Assembly (NCBI GenBank): GCA_018873245.2
Contig: JAEMBT020000001.1
Coordinates: forward strand, 16,708,220 to 16,772,219
Reading direction: 5' to 3'
Origin: Archegozetes longisetosus
Lineage: Eukaryota; Arthropoda; Arachnida; Sarcoptiformes; Trhypochthoniidae
DNA length: 64,000 bases
A program made the translations under genes and the position numbers. Of the stretch, positions 27,907-37,437 are shown piece after piece. A model generated the notes under the pieces. That model was given only the letters and a program-made list of their open reading frames with translations, was not told where the DNA came from and searched no databases. How positions within the stretch are numbered: the stretch's first letter is position 1; every line of letters starts with the position of its first letter.

Positions 27907-28662
27907 GTTATATAATACAATTAAGGAACATGGTACTTCCAGTGACCCGACCTCCTCAATATATATATATATATATATATCGTTAGACTTAGCTCGATGA
28001 GACGAGTTCATCGATATCCAACTTGGGACCCAAGGGCCCAGCTACAAAAAGTTGGGCCTAGGTCCCTAGTGGCCGAATCTAAGATTATGTATTAGGTGTC
28101 AATATGACCAGGGGCTAGAGTGGAGTTCACATATCAAATATGGTGGTCCTAGGGCTAGCTCTTGGGATCTTAGTCCAACTTGTATATTCAAATTTCTCTA
28201 TGAAATAATTAAGTGTCCACGTGCGTGATTTAATCTAAGTGAAAACTGGGTCAGGTCGCGAAGCGAGGAACGCGAAGCGTTCCGAGTGAAGCGATCTGAA
28301 GCTGTAGTCAGCTTAGGTTAAATCGGGTTCGTGGTGGTTAGGTTAAATGAGTCGCCAATAAGTACAATTAAATATCATGGACTACACAGTTTAAGTAATA
28401 AAGTTAAGTCTCAAGACCTGGCCCTAGGACCACCATATTTGATATGTGAACTCCACTCGAGCCTCCAGTCATATTGATACTCAACGCACGATCTTAGGTC
28501 CAGCCACTAGGAACCTAGGCCCAACTTTTTGTAGCTGGGCCATATGGTCCCAAGAGGGATATCGATGAACTTGTATCATCGAGCTGAGTCCAAAGATATA
28601 TATATATATTGAGGGGATCGGGTCACTGGAAGTACCCTGTCCTTGAATTGTAATATATAACC
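27907..28662. mobile_element. Large palindromic (foldback) element
   Basis: It begins GGTTATATAATACAATT and ends in the inverse, AATTGTAATATATAACC. The arms are about 250 bp each and pair through ACTTCCAGTGACCCGA, an (AT)n tract, the GGGCCCAGCTACAAAAAGTT region and CATATCAAATATGGTGGTCC. The unpaired centre is about 28190-28400. A copy of AATTTTA lies on each outer side. No coding is seen. It sits directly against the foldback element to its left. Confidence 0.82.
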
Positions 28663-28845
28663 AATTTTAATAACCTTAAGTTTAGGTCAATTTTGTGATA
28701 AGTTTTATTAATTTAATTGTTTGTCGGCGACATAAGATTTATCTAAAATATTGTTTAGTTGTCAAAACATCATACACCTACAGACATCAAACTTGACCAT
28801 ATGTTGACCTATCAAGATGCCAATTTACGTCCGATCGATAGTTTT
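28663..28845. repeat. Dispersed repeat R, right part
   Basis: This continues the repeat interrupted at 26614. It matches in inverse the DNA at about 59877-60030, sharing ATGTTGACCTATCAAGATGC against GCATCTTGATAGGTCAACAT. The uninterrupted copy near 60025-60045 shows the pre-insertion site. Confidence 0.85.
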
Positions 28846-28998
28846 GACAATTGAATAAACCTTGAGTTTTAAACTTTAAATAATTTTGCTGAATTAGGTA
28901 GAATTTTAAGCATATACAAAATTTCATTCATACCAATCAATTTGTTGCTTCGCCAATCCTCAGATTGTTTACGACATTTTCTGTTGCTCATTTCAAAA
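28846..28998 (+). repeat. Short copy of the gustatory-receptor B upstream repeat
   Basis: Collinear with 42112-42262 and 53308-53460 through AATAAACCTTGAG, CATATACAAAATTTCATTCA, TTTGTTGCTTCG and GATTGTTTACGACAT. It is a fragment with no receptor coding sequence attached. Confidence 0.75.
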
Positions 28999-29019
28999 CA
29001 AAATATTTAGCATTCTATG

Positions 29020-29361
29020 AATGCGCAACCTTAAAGCATAAACATGTTTACAACTTCCATCAAGAACGAGATAAGATAGTGTCATTACTTTTGATACAAT
29101 CTAATATCTAGCATTCTATGAACTTCAACTGCAGGAGTACCCAATAGCACATGGCACTTAATAAATGCGCGCTGTTCTTGGTTTGTAACATTTTCTCGAC
29201 ATTGGTCCACTTTTGGACCATATACAGAAATCGCACTTAAAAGCACAAGAAAAGCAAGCAACCACATCGTGTACTTTCTTTTACTCTAATGTGCAATCTT
29301 ATAGCATAAACATGTTTAGAACTTTTATCAAGGACGAGATAAGATAGTCTCATTGTTTTTG
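29020..29361. repeat. Roughly 75-bp direct duplication flanking a small ORF
   Basis: The segment at 29028-29094 (AAAGCATAAACATGTTTACA through GAACGAGATAAGATAGTGTC) recurs at 29293-29361 with few differences (TAGCATAAACATGTTTAGAA through GGACGAGATAAGATAGTCTC). The left copy is followed by, and the small secreted ORF ends in, AGCATTCTATGAA sequence. This suggests a local tandem duplication of one unit of about 265 bp. Confidence 0.85.
29085..29267 (-). CDS. Small secreted peptide or first exon, unknown family
   Basis: A minus-strand frame of 60 codons begins at a true ATG. Its first residues, MWLLAFLVLLSAISVYG, form a convincing signal peptide. The rest, with only two cysteines (in DQCRENV and IKCHVLL), is hydrophilic. 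TATAAGATT lies about 38-46 bp upstream. The reading frame may extend through a splice site that I cannot place. It sits between the copies of a short tandem duplication. I do not recognise the family, and it could be a remnant. Confidence 0.35.
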   Translation of the reverse strand: MWLLAFLVLLSAISVYGPKVDQCRENVTNQEQRAFIKCHVLLGTPAVEVHRMLDIRLYQK

Positions 29362-29482
29362 ATCCAAACTAATATTTTTCTATTTCTATACTTCAACCAA
29401 AATCTCTTTCTAAAAATAATTTTTTTTCGCAACATTTAATTACCACAGGTGTACAATTCGCACTCAGGTACCCTTGCTGAGG

Positions 29483-29598
29483 TATATAAAGTAGGTAAAA
29501 ATATTCTATCTTTCATAGTTTCTATTTAAATTGTTCATTTTTCTTTATACTTTGCACTGCTATAACGAGAACTATAACTATGAAGGCTATCTTAACTT
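29483..29598 (+). promoter_or_regulatory. TATA box and orphan first exon
   Basis: TATATAAA at 29483-29490 is followed 90 bp later by an ATG at 29580 opening a six-codon reading frame (MKAILT). That frame runs directly into the canonical donor GTGAGT at 29599. A splice to the AG at 29663-29664 gives only a short dead-end frame, and simple splices to AGs just before the ACBP-lipoxygenase start do not keep that gene's frame. It may be a 5' leader exon for the downstream gene or a relic of another secreted-protein gene. Confidence 0.3.
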
Positions 29599-29844
29599 GT
29601 GAGTAAAATTTAATTTTATTTGAATACTTTTTAAAATATTTTTACTAATTTATTTCAAAATTAGCCCAGTCAAAAGTAAGAGCTCATGCTGTGGCTAGGC
29701 TCATAATTTAAGCTCAAACTTTTGGCTTGGCTCGTATCTTGTCCTTTCAGCGGGATAGATTATGAAAAACTAGTTGCATAATTCATTTGTGAAAAGAAAC
29801 AGATTTTATAGTTTATCGATTAGATCATTTACTATCTCTTAATC

Positions 29845-31785
29845 ATGTTTAGAGCATTAAGAGCATTCATTAAAATCTCAAAAGAAGAGGATAGTGATGT
29901 GGAAAACAAAACATCTCTATCTTTCGAAGACGTAGCAAAAGTTTACATAAAACACTTGGACTTTTCAAAGATGGATCATACCACAAAACTGCAGATCTAT
30001 GCATACTATAAGCAAGCAACAATTGGAAATAACAATACTATGAAACCTTCGTCATATTCTAGTAAATTTAAATGGGAAGCCTGGAATAAGTTGAGAGATA
30101 TAGACAAAGAAGAAGCTAAAAAGCAATACGTTAAAATCTATAATCAATGCAGGAAAAAGGAACTAAATGATGAGGTGAAAAGATACTTAAGTGAAAGCGT
30201 TAAACCCCTAAAACTAGAAAAGGTTGAAATAAATGGTTACATATCTCCATATGTTGATGACTACTTCACAAGTGTTTCACCTGATCAGCTCCCCAAAGAA
30301 ATGGTTAAAGAGTATCTTTCAACCACATTCAGGAAATACGCAACAACCGGAAAAGGTAAACTTATGAACGATATACTATCAGAACTTCCACCAAAGCGGA
30401 TAAAAGATTGGGAGTTCAAAGAAGCTATGAAGAATGGGATTTCGGCTAAATTCTTACATCCATTTACGGAATTGAGAGATGAGGATTCAAACCACTATAG
30501 AAAGTTGTTCAAACTTGATAAGAATATAGATGGGTTTATTGCGGATACTACCTATATTCGAGCTCTTCAAGTGAAAGAAGCAGACAATGTTTGGATAGCA
30601 CCTGCTGTTGTGTTATTCGATAAAGATATCAACCCCTTAGCAATAGCTGCTGAAAACATCAATGACATAGATTGCTTTCCTCCTATTGACTTCCCCAAAA
30701 CGTTAGAAAACCTAACTCTAGTGTATCCATCTGATGGTTTAGCTTGGGAAATGGCAAAACTACATGTACTTCATAATCTCATGTATTCTATAACTGCTGG
30801 GATCCATACAGTTGAACATCTAACAATACTTGATCCTATAGCTATAACAGTAATGAATTTAGCTCCACAAAATATGATGCCCCTTAAGACTCCAAGTATT
30901 CATCTTTCGATTCTTCATCAAATGCTTTCTAAACACTCATATCTTGAGCTTTTGGTCAACTCTGGACTCCTTCATTCAAACATATCCGTTCTTTGGTGCG
31001 AAGAGTCATTCTGTTATCCATGGAATGTCAAAGTTGAGTGTAGAGACAACCCAATTAATGGTAATAGCGTTTTCAATATTTCAAAAGTGATACTAAGTGG
31101 ATGGAATAATCATCCTATATATGGGAAACTCAACATCCTATATGACGATTGTAGACATGAAGTAGGACGATATTTAAAACTACTATCGTGTTTGCGTCAA
31201 ATAGTTAGCTCATTTTGTGATAGCATCTTCTCTGTAATCGATGAAGATGTGAATGAGATTATGTTTATAGAAAAGTTCCTAAAAGACCTAATCATAGTTC
31301 TTCCAAGAAAAAGCTTCTTAAGAGACTTGCTATCTAACACTACAACAACGATAAGCTCTATGAAAATAATGCGAGATATTTTGTCGTACGTAATCTTTAC
31401 ATGTATAGAACACTCTCTTGATCATAAGCAAGCTAATCAAGAAATCATGAGAGAATATACACACTTAATCATTAAAAAGCCCATACCGTTTGGTGATAAA
31501 TCCCATGATGATCTACATATATCCACTGAGATAAGCAATATAAACTCAATTTCTGATAGATCTAAGTACAGAATGGCACATAGTATGTTCATTAATGATC
31601 ACCCGTCCAAAACATTACACGACTTCTTTGTGAAAGAAGGAGGTTACTTTAAAGATATCCAACATGATAGAATAGTAGCCCTTAAAGCTTTGGAAGATAT
31701 GTTTATTCGAGACTTAGCTGAGTTGTTGAGAAGTGATCTTTCAACAACAGACATAACACAAGTAGCAATGAGTGTGCAATCCTAA
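29845..31785 (+). CDS. ACBP-lipoxygenase-like fusion protein, 646 aa
   Basis: An uninterrupted single-exon gene. Residues ~26-102 are an acyl-CoA-binding domain: YYKQATIG (54-61), KWEAWNKL (76-83) and Tyr95 match the conserved acyl-CoA-contact positions of ACBP/DBI. From ~185 onward it follows the animal lipoxygenase (LOX) core in order: DWEFKEAMKNG (188-198, the LOX 'NG.NP' region), IAPAVVLF...NPLAIAAE (251-270, the 'aP..l.y..PIAIQl' segment), WEMAKLHV (301-308, 'WLLAK.WV'), a His-rich segment (H307, H310, H321, H325), and VIFTC...DHKQAN (516-531), matching 'VIFT..aqHAAVN' with H527 and N531 at the third and fourth metal-ligand positions. Two points are odd: the usual HX4H is absent (only HTVEH, spacing HX3H), and the chain ends ...SVQS, not in the Ile/Val whose carboxylate binds the metal. 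There is no signal peptide, PLAT domain or membrane span. The inferred role is binding and perhaps oxygenating fatty acyl chains or their CoA esters; it may instead be a pseudoenzyme. Confidence 0.82.
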   Translation: MFRALRAFIKISKEEDSDVENKTSLSFEDVAKVYIKHLDFSKMDHTTKLQIYAYYKQATIGNNNTMKPSSYSSKFKWEAWNKLRDIDKEEAKKQYVKIYNQCRKKELNDEVKRYLSESVKPLKLEKVEINGYISPYVDDYFTSVSPDQLPKEMVKEYLSTTFRKYATTGKGKLMNDILSELPPKRIKDWEFKEAMKNGISAKFLHPFTELRDEDSNHYRKLFKLDKNIDGFIADTTYIRALQVKEADNVWIAPAVVLFDKDINPLAIAAENINDIDCFPPIDFPKTLENLTLVYPSDGLAWEMAKLHVLHNLMYSITAGIHTVEHLTILDPIAITVMNLAPQNMMPLKTPSIHLSILHQMLSKHSYLELLVNSGLLHSNISVLWCEESFCYPWNVKVECRDNPINGNSVFNISKVILSGWNNHPIYGKLNILYDDCRHEVGRYLKLLSCLRQIVSSFCDSIFSVIDEDVNEIMFIEKFLKDLIIVLPRKSFLRDLLSNTTTTISSMKIMRDILSYVIFTCIEHSLDHKQANQEIMREYTHLIIKKPIPFGDKSHDDLHISTEISNINSISDRSKYRMAHSMFINDHPSKTLHDFFVKEGGYFKDIQHDRIVALKALEDMFIRDLAELLRSDLSTTDITQVAMSVQS

Positions 31786-32034
31786 ATTTATGACCTTGAA
31801 TACTTTCTACTCTTGCTACTCTTCCCAACTCTTACTTTTTGGCCCGCTGTAAAGGTTCATGTTTTATGAAGTAGCTGATGTGCAAGATCTCTCTTTTGCA
31901 GTGAGTTTTTCAGACCTTTTCAGTGTTTCAAGAAGGCGTCTTTTAGCTCTTTCTCTATTTGAAGTTAAAATCCTCAATAACCTAATTAGAAATCATTTGA
32001 TAACCGACACTCTTATTTTATATTACTTGACTTA
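31786..32034. other. 3' flank of the ACBP-lipoxygenase gene
   Basis: Pyrimidine-rich sequence follows the stop codon. No canonical AATAAA is seen in the first 200 bp, so the polyadenylation site is unassigned. Confidence 0.5.
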
Positions 32035-32041
32035 GTATAGC

Positions 32042-32681
32042 TAGTGATTGTAAGTAATTAATTACGTTTGTAATTGATTACGAAATTAATTAATTTTGAG
32101 GGTAATTACTAATTTAATCGAATAATTTTAATATATTCGTAATTATTAATTTAACTGTAATTGAACTTAATGAAAGTAATCTTAACTCAAGTATATATGA
32201 AATAGCACCACATAAAATTAATCAGGTAAATCCAAATAGTCATTGCCTAAAACATGTACTGATTATTTATGATTGCGTGAAAATAAGTGTTTATAAATTC
32301 TTCAAATTTAAATTTTCAAGTGAGCCGCCGAAGGATGAACCGATAACAGGTCGTTGTAAGCTTTGCAATAAAGATATCTGTGGTTCTCTTCAGTGCAGCT
32401 CAAGCTTTGTAACACATGTGGGTGAGAAGCATATGAAATATTAGAAAATATTTTTGATTTCAATGTCAGAAAATATGTATCAAAATGATTATGTACCACT
32501 TTTCTAATTCAGTATTAAAAATAATAAATAAAACAATAATTGAAATGTAGTTAAATGCATTAATCGATTACTTTTCCAAAAGTAACTGAAAACGCAACCA
32601 ATTACATAATTAATTACTTATTATTTTGAAATAATTTGTAATTTAATTAATTACTTTTCAAAGATAATTTAACAATCACTA
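32042..32681 (+). mobile_element. Degenerate hAT element carrying a BED-finger fragment
   Basis: Termini TAGTGATTG and CAATCACTA are inverted repeats, extended by TAATTAATTAC-rich subterminal sequence. GTATAGC flanks it at 32035-32041 and 32682-32688, a 7-8 bp target duplication as for hAT. At 640 bp it is too short for a transposase, but it retains a BED zinc-finger fragment. Confidence 0.85.
32271..32444 (+). pseudogene. BED-type zinc finger fragment of a hAT transposase
   Basis: The plus-strand frame reads VYKFFKFKF, then RCKLCNKDICG, then SSSFVTHVGEKH before a stop. This matches the BED pattern of an aromatic lead-in, C-x2-C, and H-x4-H. It is the N-terminal DNA-binding part of a hAT transposase and the catalytic domain is missing. 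A 63-codon minus-strand frame over the same bases is a shadow. Confidence 0.75.
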
Positions 32682-33445
32682 GTATAGCACTTACTTACTA
32701 CCTATATTATGAGGTCATTACACTTTGTGTATGCAACTTATGATTATCATTCATTTAATCCCTTGGCAACTAATCAAGACCAACACTAGACTTCTTTTAT
32801 TATTATTAAACATTATTGATATAATGTATCACTTAATTAGATTATATTACATTGTAGTCAAGCTACATTAGTTTACATATTATATCATAGATAACTATTT
32901 CAATGTTATTGATAAATTTGGATAAATAGAAACTCATTGTATTGAAGTAGAACTTAGAACATTTAGAGTAAAAATTTTCCTCATGTGACCTTACTTAATA
33001 TTTTCATGACAAAATAGCTACTCATTTGTATGGCTATTCGTATATGGAAAAGAACCGGATAATTTATTATAATTTATTGTAATGTCATTGAAAAAGATTC
33101 AAACTTTTATTGTTCTAAATATTTTGTTAGCTTATGAAACATAAAATATAATAATTATTTTTATCAGCCTATTATCAGCTTATTATAAAGAAATTTTATT
33201 CTACGTTTTGAATTATTTAACAATTTTTCATTAACTTCTCCTATTTTCTCTCTTAAAGCTTTAATATTAATGCAATGGTATAAACCCTTTATTCTTCAGC
33301 TTTTTTAGCTTGAGTAGCAACATTTTTTATTTAATTCAACAATCTCTTTGTAATAATTAAAATGGTTTTAGTTGAAATTAATAATATTTATTGAAAATTC
33401 TATCTATTGGATGAGATTTTTCATTTAATGGGTTCATATTATTTC

Positions 33446-33663
33446 TTAAACAAATTTAGAATCTTTGTTTCCATTAAGCGAAGTCAATTGTTTATCACCA
33501 TGAGTCTCGCTTGCAATCGACAACTTCGTTAGAGTTACACTTATCTTTTCAGGAGAAATTTCATTTAATGGGTTAGACTTTTGCAAATCAAAAGAAGTTA
33601 ACGTAGTCAATGGTCTAATCTCATCAATTGGTTTAACTCCATGAAGATTTGTATTATAAAATT
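33446..33663 (-). pseudogene. Protein fragment, unknown family
   Basis: A minus-strand frame without an ATG translates to a non-repetitive, protein-like sequence with segments such as HGVKPIDEIRPLTTLTSFD and LNEISPEKISVTLTKLS, and ends at a stop at 33446-33448. Similar NPLNE text recurs just downstream in a broken frame. I do not recognise it. Confidence 0.3.
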
Positions 33664-33922
33664 TTTAAATATCCTATTTCAAATGTGTTAATTTTATGTT
33701 ACCAACATTTATAAGATATTTTCTATAATTATGTGATAAAATATTTTCAAATTTCTTACCATCAAACATTAAAAAATTTTCTTTTATATAATTTAATGTA
33801 ACTGGAATATAATTATCTATTTTTCTTTTTGTTTAAAACTATTTATCTTTTACTATTATCTATTATAGATTATTGATTATCTATTCTATTGAGCTATTAT
33901 CTATTATGTTATTTATAATTGA

Positions 33923-34177
33923 ATGATGACGATAATAGAAAAATATAAATCTTCAAGAAATGAACTAATAAAGATTAAAGAATTGAGTAAAGATTGTCTT
34001 AAATTATTGGGAATATTTGAAGAAGCTGAATATAGATTAGATAAAATTATTAAAATAATATGTAAATTAGAAGATAATATTTTAAAACAAATATTTAAAA
34101 ATGCAACTCTAGCATTAAACGCATTAGAAATGGAAAAGAATACATTTAAATTTTTAGCTATTAAGTTTCTAGAATAA
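33923..34177 (+). pseudogene. Coiled-coil-like ORF fragment, unknown
   Basis: 84 codons rich in Lys, Glu, Ile and Leu with heptad-like spacing, starting at a real ATG (MMTIIEKYKSSRNELIKIKE). A stop is followed by further Lys/Glu-rich frames to about 34500 separated by stops or frameshifts, so this looks like a decayed larger coding region. An overlapping 140-codon minus-strand frame is low-complexity and probably a shadow. Confidence 0.3.
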
Positions 34178-35872
34178 AGAAATATTACTATTTCTAGAGG
34201 GGTAGAATATAAAAATGCACTTAAAAACAGCAAAAAGACAACGATTTCAATGATACGTAAGGATTTAAAGGATTTAAAAGAATTGAATAGAAAAATTTCA
34301 TTAGTACTAATTGAATCAAAACAATATTTAAGCAAATGGCGTAATAAATCTATTTTTTAACTATTAATCAAAATTTAAATCAATTATTTGATAAAGAAAT
34401 AATACTAGATAAAAATAAACTAGATGAATTAAAAGAAGAATACAAACGTAAAGGACCTAGAATAAATGATTTAGAAAGAGTATCAATAATAAATTAAAAA
34501 TTATTTCAGATAAAGATGATGTTAAAGTTCTAAATAAAATAAAAAAAATAATCCAGTGACTTCGTTTGCAATAAACATTAGCATAGTCAATTGTTAAAGA
34601 TAATTATTAATGACTCTGTATTTATACGGTATTATTTATAGTAATAGAGATAGGTTAGTCTTCAAGATACTTTGAAAGACTCTTATATACCTTATAAAAG
34701 CTCTAGTTAAAAGTTTCACTTTCTTTATTATTATAATTGAAATTTAATACATTTAGTATCAGTGATACATGTATACCTCTTTTCGTTACGGAAAGGGTTA
34801 AATATTTTTTATGAATACTAGTATTTATTTATTTATTTTTTGTAAATAATTATAGTTTATCATTCTCCCACACTCACACTTGACAGGTTTAATATAAGAA
34901 TTGTAATCTTTTTTTTACATTAATTACAACCTAAGATAGACAATCAATACCATATTTATTATTACAATAATCTGATAAAAATTTAAATTCTTTATATTTA
35001 ACACATTTTTCCATTGGTAATTGTGAATTTAAAGATTTCATTTATTATATGATAAAAATAAAAGAAAATAAAAAAATGTAGAATATAAAAAAATTATTTA
35101 TAGTAAATGGAAAGAAATATTATTCGATGTAATATTTGTAAAAATGAAATGGGCTGTTCTTCAGAACACGTGTCTGGTGAAACCATAGTCGATACTTATA
35201 TTTTCTGATTCAGTATTAAGTGTTGATCTCAAATATAAAGTTTTATGTCTAAATACGCTCTCTTCTTGGGGATACTTCCACTTTTCAATTTTTTAAAAAT
35301 TCAATTTCATCAAATAAATCCAAAGAATATAATTCACGTGTCATACTATAACGTTCTGCAATAGTTTTACTAGCTGATTGTTTTGAATCATTTAGAGATT
35401 TATCATTAAAATATTATGGTTTTGATCTATGTCATTGTTTCCACTCCTGGTTTATCTTGGGATTCAATGTTAAAGTTTATATGAGTTGAGTTATAATTAT
35501 TAACAAATCAAGATATGTTATTAATGTTTATGGAAGGAATAAGAGGAGGTTTATCTTGTATTAGGATTTCAGGAAAGTAATGTCGTTTTTTATTGAATAC
35601 AAATAATTAATTTTACAAAACGATTTTCAATTTTGATCAATTATATAATCACCATCATTATCAAGGACAATGCTCCATCTTTGTACCGAATTTTCAATTC
35701 CCTCCTTATAGAAGGAAACTTTATAGAAGGAAAGTTGATCTACTCTTCAAGACCTTTCCAATGATATATATTGCTGCTCAGACCTGCTCATCAGTACTTT
35801 TTAGGAATAGCTTTTCTTAAAATCATTACTTAAAAACACGAAAATATTCTTAAGCATCCTTTTATTAATTAG

Positions 35873-35896
35873 TCAGAGAGAGAGAGAGAGAGAGAG
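35873..35896. repeat. (GA)n microsatellite
   Basis: A GA dinucleotide run of about 24 bp. Confidence 0.95.
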
Positions 35897-35989
35897 CTTA
35901 GACTCTGTGCGGCACTTTTAACTCTGTGTATTATCATTCAATCTATATATTAATAAAGATTGCTAATTGTTAAAGTCTAAGAGTTGTTA

Positions 35990-36245
35990 TTTCGCTATAT
36001 AAAAATCCACTATCACAATACAACCGAATGACTGAAAATTTTCTGTTCAAACGATTGATAAAACTTTTTCAAATTAAATTGTTTATTGATCAGTTTGAAT
36101 CAAAGTAAAATATGATGAGATGATTATCGAATAAATTAATGGAACAGATGTCACTTCAATTTTGAAGAGCCCCAAGCAGTGAACCCAGATTTGGTTTTCA
36201 TATAATCAGAAAGTTGTATGCATTCTGAAGCTTTTAGATACTCAC
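35990..36245 (+). repeat. Diverged copy of the DNA downstream of gustatory receptor B
   Basis: Collinear with 43885-44115 and 55310-55555, the 3' flanks of the two B receptors. Landmarks are GATTGATAAAACTTTTT, CAGTTTGAATCAAAGT, TTTTGAAGAGCCCCAAGCA and GAAGCTTTTAGAT. No receptor sequence precedes it. With the 5'-flank copy at 23.4-24.4 kb it may mark a lost cassette. Confidence 0.7.
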
Positions 36246-37437
36246 AAGGGAGAGTCGCCAGCCTTCTGGAGCTAATCCTGAAAATATTCCTGTCACATGA
36301 ATGTGATGTCAAAATATTCTCAAAAATAATTTAAATGCGAGACTCCAGAAATCTGGAAGCAGTACTCATCTAAAGTTCATAATTTCAATTAATGAATTAT
36401 AAGTCTTTATATTAATAGTAATGACTTGAACGAATATTTGATTCAATTTAATTAAGAATAGCATTAATTCATTGAACTTTTGAAGAAAATTACAGCATTA
36501 TGATGACTATGTTTGATAATTCCACTTACTAATCGAAGGCTATTTAATAGAATCTATTTGAGTGTGAGAATTAAATTTTAAATCAAGATATTTCAAACGT
36601 TTGTAATTGATGTACTATCCAATGATGTATATCTAGGGGTTTGGACACTGAAAACTCATGATTGCCGAAAGATATCTTTGTACTAGCAACAGATATTCCA
36701 ACTGAGGTTTCAGTTCAGTGGTTGCAATGTTTTTAAAGTCAATATACCCCCAGCTAACCCCAATGCCTGGTCATAGGATAATGCGTTGGTGCATAAGCGA
36801 TTATAAGGAAGGAAAATAATTGTATTCAAAATCTTATTGGCCTAGGGTCAGCCCCTAGGAAGCTAGGTCTGACTTAATCTCTTTTAACTCTATGGTCATT
36901 CATAGTATCATTCGAATCAAGACGTTGAATAGTTTCAATGAATATCATATTTTTGATTCTAGGTTACATAGTTAATTATTAATTGCCACCAACTCGCACA
37001 ATTGTATGTAATCACATAATGAAATTCATAGAAACTTCGTTCATATAAATTTATTACAATATATTTTGCTTAAATAAAATACAAATTTTTTATACAATTA
37101 CTAATTACTACGAGTAAAACCTTTTTGTGCAGATATGCACCACTACAGCCGACTGGTTCCCATGGAATATCAAATAAATTTAATTTGTAAAGCTATCAAG
37201 AGTGCTTATATTTTCGAATATGACAACTTTCTCACAAAATTTGATAAAAGTGTAATGATTCTGATATTTTTTTTATTGTAAGACATTTCCAAGTAATACT
37301 GGAATTAAAAGTTTAAAATTTAATATGATTTCATTTCGCGAATGTTTTCAAATTAAAATTTTATTTGGAATATTTAAAATAAATGTCTATTTATAAATCT
37401 TTCGAAATTTTTCAATACAATAAGTTCGTAATTTAAA
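36246..37437. other. Intergenic DNA
   Basis: No gene is seen. A segment at about 36835-36885 (GCCTAGGGTCAGCCCCTAGG) resembles the arms of the palindromic element at 27.9-28.7 kb but is short. Confidence 0.45.

Larger units (their letters stand above)
32689..35872. other. Extremely AT-rich block with coding-like scraps
   Basis: About 3 kb, richer in A+T than its surroundings. It contains protein-like fragments on both strands, listed separately, plus Lys/Glu/Asn-rich plus-strand frames at about 34195-34500 interrupted by stops. The mixture looks like the remains of an AT-rich inserted sequence, but I cannot assign a source. Confidence 0.45.
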
